Shown here: positions 1-12,500 of the stretch, piece after piece
How positions within the stretch are numbered: position 1 is the first letter of the stretch
Layout of the letters: every line of letters begins with the position of its first letter
From: Loripinus fragilis
Lineage: Eukaryota > Mollusca > Bivalvia > Lucinida > Lucinidae
Length of the DNA: 64,000 bases
Assembly: GCA_964019695.1 (NCBI GenBank)
Contig: OZ026527.1
Location: 70,888,593 to 70,952,592 of the forward strand
Direction of reading: 5' to 3'
Translations under genes and position numbers: made by a program
Notes under the pieces: model-generated
What the model was told of the DNA's origin: nothing
What the model saw: the letters and a program-made list of their open reading frames with translations, nothing else
Databases searched by the model: none

Positions 1-265
1 CTACAGTGAGACATGTATCTGCAGTCAGACACGTTACCGACAGCACTATGTGGCCCGATCTGTCAGTAATGTAATAGAACCCTATGTTTTAGCGGCAACA
101 AGCTAATTTCAACAAGAATTCAAAAGAAGGTGTTCTCACACCTGCCGAGGTTAAGTGAGATTTATAACAAAGTCATTTGGTCTGGATCCACACTGATTCC
201 AAATAAGTATTTATGATCCTTCAGCACAGGCCTCTAGTTAAGAGGGTGATTAAAAAATTAATTTC

Positions 266-365
266 CTTATTTCTCAACCAAAACATATTTTGTGGGTACT
301 CAAAAGAACCATCTCAAAGAGATGGTTCTTTTGAGCACCCAAAACATACGTGAAAATTGATGGGT
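266..365. repeat. Foldback repeat family D, copy left of exon 9
   Basis: Hairpin with arms GTACTCAAAAGAACCATCTC and GAGATGGTTCTTTTGAGCAC, flanked by TTCTCAACCAAAACATAT. It lies in the last intron seen in the window. Confidence 0.7.
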
Positions 366-462
366 AAGAAAATATTGAAAATTTTATGCAAAAAAAATGA
401 CATTTATGTTTATCTTGACTTATGGATGTATCAGCAGGACAAGGGTTAAGAAAATTATTTAC

Positions 463-588
463 CATGGATTCTTCCAGTAATTTGGCTTGTTTTCTCTGTG
501 CTGCTGTCATTATGGCATGATCATGTGACTGGCGTACAAGGTCCTTCATTTCTTCTTCGTCATTCTCTAAAGTCTTCACATTACTCTC
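463..588 (-). CDS. CCDC177: CCDC177-like exon 9, last exon inside the window
   Basis: 126 bp from acceptor TTTATTTTAG to donor GTAAAT, phase 0 to phase 0. It encodes ESNVKTLENDEEEMKDLVRQ then SHDHAIMTAAQRKQAKLLEE and SM. The gene must continue left of base 1, because the exon ends in a clean donor and the vertebrate protein is longer. The 5.3-kb intron before it may hold further exons. Confidence 0.78.
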
Positions 589-3500
589 CTAAAATAAAGT
601 TAACCCTTTATATACTAATGAATTCTTCCATCTGGTTTGATACAATGAGCAGGGGATGGTTTATTGTATACAAGGTTCATACAGGCAAGTTTGTGTAAAA
701 CTCAAGGACTTTTCAAGGACTTCTAAAAGACTTTCCAAAGTGTTTCAAGGACTGAAAACTTATGAAAAATACTGATTTACATGTTGAAATTCTACTGCAT
801 TACTAAAGATATTAGTTTTAGAAAATTAGTATAAAATTGTGGTGCCTTTATTTGGTGCACCACAATTTTATACTGATTTAGGTCTCCAAAGACAGTGTTG
901 AACCCCCTGTAAATGGTAACATTCAATGACTTTTAAAAGCCTGTGAGTGTTTTTCAAGTACTTTCCAAGACAATTTTAACTTTCAAGATAGTCTTGTATA
1001 TTTAAGTACTTTTCAAGCCTGTGCAAATCCTGGTATATATCAAGGAGTCACAGGTTAGAATTTCCACATTAAATATACTTCAGTCTCTGAAGAATGCTTT
1101 TATTTTCAATAGTAAACAGTGCCAATGCTGATTAAATGGTGTTATACAGCATTTCATCTGGGTCTTTACTTTTTGCCAAAGTACCTGTTTAGGGGTTTCC
1201 AGTATACAAAAAGTTAATGGTCTGTGGAAAGCATTTAAACCCTTTTTTGTGGATGAAATTTTCCCATCCAGCTCGTTGTTCTTGTTGGTTTGAGGTTTGA
1301 TGTTCACATTTTTTAGTACAGTAAAACCTGTCTTAAGCGGCCACTCAAAATTAGACAAAACAAAGGCCTTAAAGACAAATGGTAGCTTAATGAAGGTCGA
1401 AAGTATTGCAGAATGCTCCCTTTGGAGCATTCTACAATACTTTTGACCTGCATTAAGCAATAATCGGTCTTGAAAACCAATTTTTGGTCTTCTTTTTTAG
1501 TGGCTGCTTAAGACAGGTTTTACTGTTTATCATGTGGTTCATGGACAGGTAAAGTGCATATGCCTATACAGGCTTTTTGCAGTAACTGACAACTGCCCTA
1601 CTTTGATCAGTGGTAGGGAGACAATATTCTCTGTAAAAACATTTGGCTCTAAACAACAGCATTCGTTATCTATAAACAGTGAGAAGTCCCAAATGGGGAG
1701 TCACCTTCAAGTGGTATTCTCACCTGCTTAAGCCACAAACACCATCATGTAATTGTAGAATATGACATAGTCTGGCCTCCATATACCTAGTCCAAGTTGC
1801 TTTGGTATCCACTGGCATAATCCCTAATAAAGTACTCATTTTGATATATGGAAGCCATTATTGTTGACTTAGTTGAAAATTTGGTAAATAGTGAAATCAA
1901 TGCCTTAAACACGGCAAATTTATACATGCAGGTCATATTTTTCACATGCAGGTCAAAAACAGAAACGCAGCCCTTATGTACATGTACTATATATAAGATC
2001 TGTACACAGAGCCCAAAGTTCTCCAGCAAATTGCATGAATTTCTTCATTGCCTAAGTTTTGGTCAGTCTTCATCTACTTCTATACCCAGTGTCAAACCCT
2101 CTGCCACTCACCTATGTGGTACTGTAATTCAGAAATTTTTCGTGATTTACTTTTTGGAATAGAGTTATCAGACATATTTGCCACGTTGAAAATTTGCAAC
2201 CAGTGCATGATTTAGCTATATATCCGTAATCAACAGAGTAATATTGCCATTTTGCAAGGGTTATATTTTCATGAAACTTCGCATAACATGCCAAGTTTCA
2301 CGAAAACTAGAAATTGTGTTTATGAAACACTATGCCCCCAACTTATAGTTTGTCCGACATAGTTTTGAACAGGAAATATATTCATCATCCTATTTCAGTT
2401 GACCAAATCTGAGGCTACTAGCTGTAATAGTTTAAGAGATATCTTTGTTGGAAGTTTTTGATGTCCAAATTTGCAAAGGGTTTTAACTCAAAAGAATGCA
2501 AAGGGCGATTACAAAAAAATCACCAAGTAATCTAATCATTACCCTCTATCAGCTGTCCAAGTTTGAAGCCCCTAGCTGTAATGGTACAGTTTTTGCGGTA
2601 TCAAGTTTTCCATGACAAAATTTGCAAAGGGAGATAACTCAACAAAAAATAAAGAGATTTTTTTAATTTCCACCAGGCTATCTGCTCATTAACTTCTATA
2701 AGCTGAGCAAGTTTGAAAGGTTTTTGAGATATCAAGTTTTCTATGTCCAAATTTGCAAAGGGCAATAACTTAAAAAAAATATAATGATTTTTTTTTTTTT
2801 TTGATTTTCACCAGGTAATCTACTCGTTATCCCCTATAAGCTGAGCAAGTTTGAAACTCCTAGCTGCAATAGTTTTTGAAACATCCTGTAAAATTTCATT
2901 ATGACCCTTTAAAAGGGGAATAACTCCACAAAAGGAGATAATCCAGATTTAAAAAAAAAACAAGGGTCAGTTATTTTTGATGAGGAATCCATCTATGAAA
3001 TTTCAAAAACCCTATCTTAAATTTGAAATTTGTTTTTGATATATCAAGTTTTCTAAGACAAAATTTGCAAAGGGTGATAACTCAAAAAATGTTTTTTTTT
3101 TAATTTTCATCAGGTAATCTACTCCTTATCCTCTATAAGCTGAGCAAGTTCCTAGATGTAATGATTTTTGAGATATCAAGTTTTCTATGTCCCAATTTGC
3201 AAAGGGCAATAACTAAAAAAAAAAAATAGAATGATTTTTTTTAAAATTTTCACCAGGTAATCTACTCATTATCAGCTATAAGCTGAGCAAGTTTGAAGCT
3301 CCTAGCTGTAATAGTTTTTGAAATATCCTGATTATAAAATTAGGGAGCCCAGTGGCTCAGTGGTAGAGTGCTTGACTCGAGACCGAGAGGCTGCGGGTTT
3401 GAGCCTCACCGGCGTCACTGTGTTGTGGTCCTTGAGCAAGACACATTTACACTAGCTTAGAACTGGTTCAACCAAGGAAGACCCCTCCCTGTTTAACTGA

Positions 3501-6500
3501 AAGATTGTTGATGGGACGTAAACAATCAAATCAAACAAACAAAACTGATAACAAAATTTCATTATGACCCTTTAAAAGGGACATAACTCCACAAAGAGAG
3601 ATAATCCAGATTTAAAAAAATATATGGGTCAGTTATTTTTTATGAGGAATCCATCTATGAAATTTCAAAACCCTATCTTAAATTTGTAACAGACAGACGC
3701 ACGCACGAAAGCACGGACGAGCCCAAAGCAATATGCCCTTTCAACTTTTTCAAAGTTGGGGGCATAATAAAACCCTCACAAAAACTTAGAAAGGGGGTCT
3801 TGCATCTGTGCCAACGCATGGATTTTCTTTAAACTTTGCATAATAATGACTCGTTATATACAAACTATGAAAATGTATGTATTGAATTAGATTGTTAAGA
3901 ATAAGGCTTGGGAAGCAACCCTGACGTACTCCACCTGTAAGGTGGCACCTGTCTCTAAATTTCCATGTCCTAAATCTATAGTTTTGTTTATTTCTATGAT
4001 TTATCATCCAGATTAAATCAAAAATACCATAGGCATTATATTAATACCAAAAAACCATTTGGATGTATTATGATTTACGTTTTCTGAAGAAGTGATTATA
4101 AAATTTCAATATTTTTTTTCAAAAAATTACAAAACATTCAACATTAAATTCCAAAGATCGATATGTTCTAGTCTTTGTCAAGATATCATATTATCACAAA
4201 AACATGCCATATATATCCTACTGATCTGAGCCAAATTTCATGAAAATCCAAAGCCGGTAACTTTGTCATTTCCTACCTCTTATGGGTATAGGTCAGTTTT
4301 AACAAAATTAATTATTTAGTTGAAATGAATCAATAACTCAACAGAAGGGGGTTGTTTTTAAATCTACTTCCACTTTTCTTAAAGAAAGACATGTTTAGAC
4401 AATTTCAAATGATTCAATGGCCGGAAATGCCAAAGGTCATGGCCCCATGTCATGGCACTAAGGGGCCAAGACAATGTGTATCACTTTCTCAAGTCCTGCA
4501 TGATATTGTTTAAGAAACATAATATCCTATCAATAAACATGTGAAAACAAGAAGACCAAATATTTCTATACATCCCAACTGAGCTCGAGTAACCACATTT
4601 TGGTGCCGTGACCAGGATAAAGTGTAACAGAGTCATATCAAAGGTATCACAGAACAGTGTTCTACATGAATAAGTGAAGTCCAGAAACGAAACTGTATGC
4701 CTGGAATATACATCCAGCCAAAGAATAAATGTTGCCATTTGATGGAAATCAGCATCAGTTTTACAAAACAGAATAAACAGAGAAGATTTAAGCATTAATT
4801 TAGCAATACCTTTGAAGCCAAGAGTTCTCTGTGACCAAAATGGTTAATTTTAACCAATAGGTTTGACAGGGGCTTATTCTTGTGAACCAGGTTTATTAAT
4901 GAGGCCTACAATTATAAAACCATCGATATAAGGTTCTTCTCCTGTATGAACTGACTTGTCATAAGGTTTCTCTTCTGTATGAATTAAAATTCTTAATAAT
5001 GTTACATATTAAGTGTAACATTGGTTAGATGTAGTTTTAACGTTCTAAACTAGATGTGGTAAGTCCAGTGTCACCATATTGTATGGTTTTGGGTAATATT
5101 ATTGTGAAAGCACTTCAATGAATAAGAATCATGACACTTAATATGAAAGAATATTGTTTTTTGTCTTTTTCCAATCAGTAATAGGGAAAAACACTGAACA
5201 TATCAACTTTTACCAATAAACGTACTAGCATGGTGATTCAAACTAAGCAAGTATTCAAGTATGTTTTACACAGAAACATAATTATTGTATTTTTTACATT
5301 TTGATGAATTAGGGCCATGTGTTTATATCAAGTTGAAAAAATATGTTACCGGTCCTTGAATTTCATGAAATTTTGTCTACATATTCTTAACATATATGGA
5401 AAGTTTATAAGTTGAAATGGTATCTTGACAAAGACCGCAACATGTGAAAATTTTAGTTCCAAATTTCACTGAATACAAAATATACAGTTGAAAATTGGGG
5501 TACCATCTCATAAAAATGATTGCCCACACTCTATCCTAATACATACAAAGCCATTTATAGTATCAACGAACTTATTAATGATATAGTTATTTAATAAAGC
5601 ATTTCTGCGCCTGTTACATGATATGTCAATTACTTTAGAAATGATTATAACTGGATACCCTAAGGTATTGTAGTGATATTATACATGACGTCATAAATTA
5701 GCATTGGAATTGCATAAAAACTCAAATGCACCATAAATATAAAAGTCATACCCCAGACAATTAATAAACATAATATTATCAAATTCCAAGTGTGGGCAGA
5801 CTCCCATGTTAATTTCCCATACCATGAAAGAGCCCCTTTACAGTAAGTAGCAAAATCGAATGGAATAGCTAGACTATCTCATGCAAATAGTCACAAGCAG
5901 TATAGACAGTACTATTTACCTGTATTCTTTTCTTTAAGCTTTCTTTCTCCACCTTTTCTGCACTTCTCAGATCTTTGGTTTTCTTCTGAGCCTCAAATCT
6001 TGCCGCCCATCTCTTATGATCTTCTTCCAAGTATTTCTTCTGTTCTTCTCGTAACCATTTCTCTTTCGCCACTCTCTGTGCATCCTGTTCAGACTTTAAA
6101 GACATAAAAATTTGATCAATAATAGTGGTACCATTCATTTTGAATCTCTCCAGGGGTCATACTGGGCAGATCAAAAGGACAGTCATAATGAGGTGATTAT
6201 GACTTCCTTACAGGGGCAATAAAGTGGTCCCATGAAGGGATTATATTATTAATGATAAAATATTTATCTTTATGTTAGTGAAAGAAATTGTGTTGTATAC
6301 AGGTAAAGTCCCCTCTTGAGGCCCCTTTAATTTTGTGAGATACTGAAATTACCCTTATCAGTTAATCCTTTAATGATCTCTATTGGACAGGAATATATGT
6401 CTTTAAAGGGAATAGAGTAAGTGAGATCGGGGTTCATACAGGCTAGTTTTTGTAAAATTTTAGACTTCTAAAAGACTCTCCCACGGTTTTCATGGACTTC

Positions 6501-9500
6501 AAGTTTATGGGAAAAAATAAGATCTTATATATTAAAATTCTACTAGGTAATGCTAGACTGAAATTATGAATAAATTTGTATCAGAAAATTAGTATGAAAT
6601 TGTTGTACTTTTATTTGGAGCAGCTTATGCATATCGTTGGTTCGTTTACAAAACCACGTACATGGACTTTAGTAAATTTTACAGGAGAGACAAAAAACTT
6701 TCTTATTTGTTTGCTTTCTGTTATATTCAGGTGAGATTCAGACTGAAAGCATGTTTTAAGTTTATTTAACGGGTACAAGTAATACATTGACAGAGTTTTA
6801 TGTTTCTAGCATATTGTGATACTTTTAAAAAAATATATGAGATTTTGTAACCTGATATTGCAGATACGACATTTTGACAATTTTTGAAACTCAATAAAGA
6901 CAAGTTACATTTTAATTAGATAGAAAAAAGGTAACCAAAAGTAGTTCTGTTCCTTTTGAGACGTGTAAGCTGCATTTGATGTATCCACGTTACCTGTGCT
7001 AACATTTCGATTTATGAGGACAAAATCTCGTATAATACAACATCCACAAAAATGCGAGGTTACAAATTCTTGTATCTGCAGCATTTTCGTAAATAATCTG
7101 ATTGAAGGAAAGAAACAAGTTCTCAAGACAAATGTATGCATGAATTCGCGAGAAAATGTTCATAAACACCCTTTGAAACCCTCAAAGTAATAAACCAAAT
7201 GAAGCTTACCTGTTTTTTTGTCTTATCAAATTTCCCTTTACGAGGTTTTAGAACTTGTAATTTTGACTAATTAAGGTACGAGCTTTTGGAACATCACAAA
7301 ACAACAACTTTTCATTAGCTATTGCATACAAGGTTTTGTGACCTGGTGCGCTAGACCGTCTTTATTGGCGCCATGCTAAAAACAGGGTTTTGCAAGAAAG
7401 TGCACATACGAGGTTTTGTAAAGGAACCAACGATATGCAATTACAGCGCTAAGCCACATTTCACCTGGGTCTTCAATCTTTGCCAAATTTTAATGGAAAT
7501 AAGGTTAAATTAAAGCCTTATGTACAATAAAAACCTGTCTTAAGCAGCCACTCAAAAAGAAGACAAAAAAAATTTTTTAAGGCGGATTATCGCTAAATGC
7601 AGGTCAAAAGTATTGCAGAATGCTCCAAGTGGGTATTCTGCAATACTTCAACCTTCATTAAGCTACAATTTGTCATTATGATCTTTGTTTTGTCTATTTT
7701 TGAGCAGCCGTTTAAGACAGGTTTTACTGTTATTCCACAAACAGTTAACAGATCAATGCATTTACTATAAGGTAGAAATAAAAGTTCTAGAGGAACTTCT
7801 AACAGTCTTCTATTTTAAGGTCATCTTGGTTAAGTTGTTATAGGATGAATGAAAAAAAAATTGTAACCATGCTGAGATATAGCACAATTGAGTCTGGCAT
7901 GTCCAATGCAATTTACAAACTTGCTCTCTGCTCTCAGCCTCTCACTCTTGTAAAACTTAGAATCAAATTGTGCTTTACCTACACTTTACAGGGTTCGTAC
8001 AGGCAAGTAAAATTAAAAGTCAAGGACTTCTAAAAGCCTCTCCAACAGGTTTCAAGGACTTAATGTTCATGAAAATACTGATCTGACTGTTAAAAGTCTA
8101 TTTCAGAAATGCTTGACTGAGATAATGGAGACATTAGTACAGGAAAATTAGTATAAAATTGCTTTGCCTATATTTGGTGGAGCATATGCTGCACAAAATA
8201 AAGGTACAACAATTTTTTACTGGTTAGGGTCTACAGATTCAAGGACTTTTCAAGGCTTTTGAGGGATTTTCCAGTACTGATCCAGTCAGGTTTAATTTTT
8301 AATGACTTTTCAAGAAAGCCCTCTAAATTCAAGTACTTTTCAAGCCTGTGTGAACCCTGTATAAACAATTTATTTCTTAACCAATTGTATACAGAAAACC
8401 CCTTAATGAGTGTTTTTACATTTAGCAAACAGTGAAGATTCAGATGAAATGCCACACAATGTGGCATTCCATCAGTGTCTATACTCTGTTTGCTACTAAA
8501 TCTAAAAAAGCCAAATTCTAACCTTTAACCCCTTGATATATACAGTGAACCATCCCAGGGTCATTGTATCAACCAAATTGAAGAATTCATTAGCATGCAA
8601 AGGGCTATATCACCTACTCTTTTCTGATTTTTGGTCCGATTTTCTTCTGCTAGCATTCTTCTTCTTCTCATTTCACTGGCAACCCTAGCGGCTTCTTCTT
8701 CTTTTTTCTGTCTCTCCCAAATCAACTCTCGTAGAAAACTTTCTCTGTTTTGGGCTTTGGAATCTTCAGCCTTTGACATCATCAGCTCTAAGATTTTCTG
8801 GTCCTGTTGGATACATTGATTGGTTCTGATGCTTTACATCATGGCAAACAATTTATCATTTCTTTTGATGCTTCCATAGACCAAGTAAAGCAAAAAGTTT
8901 CAGCATCTATCAGTTTAAACATGTGTTTTGGGTGCTTAAAAGAACAGTCTCATTGAGACGGTTCTTTTGAGCACTCACAACATATGTTTTGGTTGAGAAA
9001 TAAGAAAATCATTTTCAGTTACACACTCTTATCTGGGGGCCTGGCTTCATGTCCCAGTCAACAATTTATCAGTCATGTCAGAACAATTTCCTGTCTTCCA
9101 GGGTTGAACCAGTACTAAGCAGTGAATAAAGTATCTTGCTCAAGGGAACAACATGGTGACTCCACTAGAGGTGAGTAGTCTAATGCTCTACCAACTGAGT
9201 CGCTGTGCTCCACCACAGGTTTAGATTAACAAAATTTTTGAGCATAAAATTGTAAATATTTTGTTACCCATCAGTTTTAACATGTTTGGGTGCTCAAAAG
9301 AACCATTTCATGTAGGCAGTTCTTTTGAGTACCCACAATATATGTAAACAAATTTGTAAGCGTAAAATTGTAAATATTTTGTTATCCATCAGTTTTAACA
9401 TATGTTTGGATGCTCAAAAGAACCGTCTCATTGAGATGGTTCTTTTGAGTACCCACAATATATGTTTTGGTTAAGAAATAAGAACTTTGCTTAACTAATT

Positions 9501-12500
9501 AAGAATTGGTATCAATATTGAGACCAGTCCTTCCATAAAGATGAAATATAATTTTGAAAAGTATTTAAAAACAGGCAACATTTCCTGCCAAAATTGCATT
9601 TTTTCTACAATGATAATGCCATATATAAAATGGACCTGGTCAAATAACACCTGGTATCTGTTTTATGTGTAGCTTTGCAGTACTCTAACCAAGTATGCAG
9701 TGGAAAGCCAGATGTACTTGTCAATATTTTCAAGAATGAGATGAAAACATTTAAAACAAAAAAATAAACTTCTTAAAAAATATGTCATAGCTCTTTTTTT
9801 TCTGTTACACTAACGCAACTTTATCATATGACTTCGCGTCTGGGAGTGAAATGAAGATGCCATGCAATGAAATTGATAGACCACTAGTGGTTAACCAATT
9901 TACGGGAAACGTTATACAATGACACTTTTAACGTCACGCATATAGCAAAGCTCTAACGTTTTCATGCCAACATAACGATTTCAAAATAAGTTATATGTCA
10001 TATGATCAATAGAATCTAACATTCATGCTCCTGTTTTATTGGATTTATTTAACTTGTTGCGAAAAAGAAATAAAATGATCGGCAAGCCTAGCATTTTATT
10101 ACTTTTCCTCAACTTGTTTAATAAATTCAATAAAACATGAGCACTCATGTAAGATCCTTTATATACATTTTACAAACTATGAAATCTACACGCAAAACTG
10201 ATAAGGTTTAATATTTTGTGCATTTTACTTAGTTGTACACCTTAAGATGAAACTGTCTAAAATTTAACATTCAATTCTTTTAAGTGATGTATTTCTAAAT
10301 CAGAATTTTCTATCTTTGTTTTGTTTGATTTGATTTTTTCACAATCTTCAGTTATAAAGGGACGGGTCTTCCTGGGTTGAACCAGTACTAAGCTAGGATT
10401 AATGTGTCTTGCTCAAGGATACAACGCAGTGACACCAAGAAGGCTAAAACCCGAGGCCCCTCAGTCTCAAGTCAAGCATTCTACCACTGACCCACTGCAC
10501 ACCGGAATTTTCTATCCAATTAAATGCACAATACTAATCAAGCTGTCAATTAAGACCTTGCTGAAGACAGCAAATAAATAGTTCTTGATCAGACTCTCCT
10601 CTAGGAGCAAGCTGATCCTGTTGTCATATCAGTAATTTAGTCCTATATCTAGTCTCTGTAGCTGAGGAGACTGGTTTGAGTCTCGCTTTGTCAAAAGCCC
10701 TGAAGACAGGTTTTGTCGCGAGGAGGCTCATATGATAATGTTACAAAATATGTAAATCACCATGGCGTCCTTTCTTCTGAGACATGACATGGTGACAAGT
10801 CTATTTCTAGAGTGTAAGTATCATATCTAGGTGTGTTAAGAAGGAAATTTCAGTTTTCTATCTAGTCTCTGTAGCTGAGGAGACTGGTTTGAGTCTTGCT
10901 TTGTCAAAAGCCCCAAAGACAGGCTTTGTGGCTACAAGGCACATATGATAATGTTACAAAATATGTAAATCACCATGGCGTCCTTTCTTCTGAGACATGA
11001 CATGGTGACAAGTCTATTTCTAGAGTGTAAGTATCATATCTAGGTGTGTTAAGAAGGAAATTTCAGTTTTCTATCTAGTCTCTGTAGCTGAGGAGACTGG
11101 TTTGAGTCTTGCTTTGTCAAAAGACCCAAAAACCAGGCTTTGTGGCTACAAGGCACATATGATAATGTTACAAAATATGTAAATCACCATGGCGTCCTTT
11201 CTTCTGAGACATGACATGGTGACAAGTCTATTTCTAGAGTGTAAGTATCATATCTAGGTGTGTTAAGAAGGAAATTTCAGTTTTCTATCTAGTCTCTGTA
11301 GCTGAGGAGACTGGTTTGAGTCTTGCTTTGTCAAAAGCCCCAAAGACAGGCTTTGTGGCTACAAGGCACATATGATAATGTTACAAAATATGTAAATCAC
11401 CATGGCGTCCTTTCTTCTGAGACATGACATGGTGACAAGTCTATTTCTAGAGTGTAAGTATCATATCTAGGTGTGTTAAGAAGGAAATTTCAGTTTTCTA
11501 TCTAGTCTCTGTAGCTGAGGAGACTGGTTTGAGTCTTGCTTTGTCAAAAGACCCAAAAACCAGGCTTTGTGGCTACAAGGCACATATGATAATGTTACAA
11601 AATATGTAAATCACCATGGCGTCCTTTCTTCTGAGACATGACATGGTGACAAGTCTATTTCTAGAGTGTAAGTATCATATCTAGGTGTGTTAAGAAGGAA
11701 ATTTCAGTTTTCTATCTAGTCTCTGTAGCTGAGGAGACTGGTTTGAGTCTTGCTTTGTCAAAAGCCCCAAAGACAGGCTTTGTGGCTACAAGGCACATAT
11801 GATAATGTTACAAAATATGTAAATCACCATGGCGTCCTTTCTTCTGAGACATGACATGGTGACAAGTCTATTTCTAGAGTGTAAGTATCATATCTAGGTG
11901 TGTTAAGAAGGAAATTTCAGTTTTCTATCTAGTCTCTGTAGCTGAGGAGACTGGTTTGAGTCTTGCTTTGTCAAAAGCCCCAAAGACAGGCTTTGTGGCT
12001 ACAAGGCACATATGATAATGTTACAAAATATGTTAATTACCATGGCGTCCTTCCTTCAGAGACATGACACATGTGATAAGTCTATTTCTAGAGTGTAAGT
12101 ATTTACCCTAGGAGTAATAGCTGCAGCTTTAAGGTCCTGGGTTGATTTACTCAAAGCTTTCTTCAATTTTCTACTGGTGATCGGCCGTGCTTCTCCGATG
12201 TTGGTTTTATGCAGCAGGGATGTCCCAGCAAGACTGAGGTCAGAGGCACTGTAGCTTCGAGATATGGCAGCTGAACTAGATACTGGAGCACTCTTAGTTT
12301 TCTTTCTGAAATACGACATAAAATGTCCATCTATCTATCTTTTTCAACTGGCATGATGGCATGCGATCAGGGAGTGCGAATTTGGAATTTTGAAGAAGAA
12401 ACAAAACAAAACAAAAACAAAACACAAGAAAAATCTTTCGGCTGTGTTTTTGACTAAATGAGTGCCCTTAACTCCTCAGTAGTCTGGGAATTGACCACCG

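Noticed and set aside
10646..12106. CRISPR-like or regulatory array
   Set aside because: Units are contiguous 213-bp repeats without unique spacers, in an animal intron; a plain tandem duplication.
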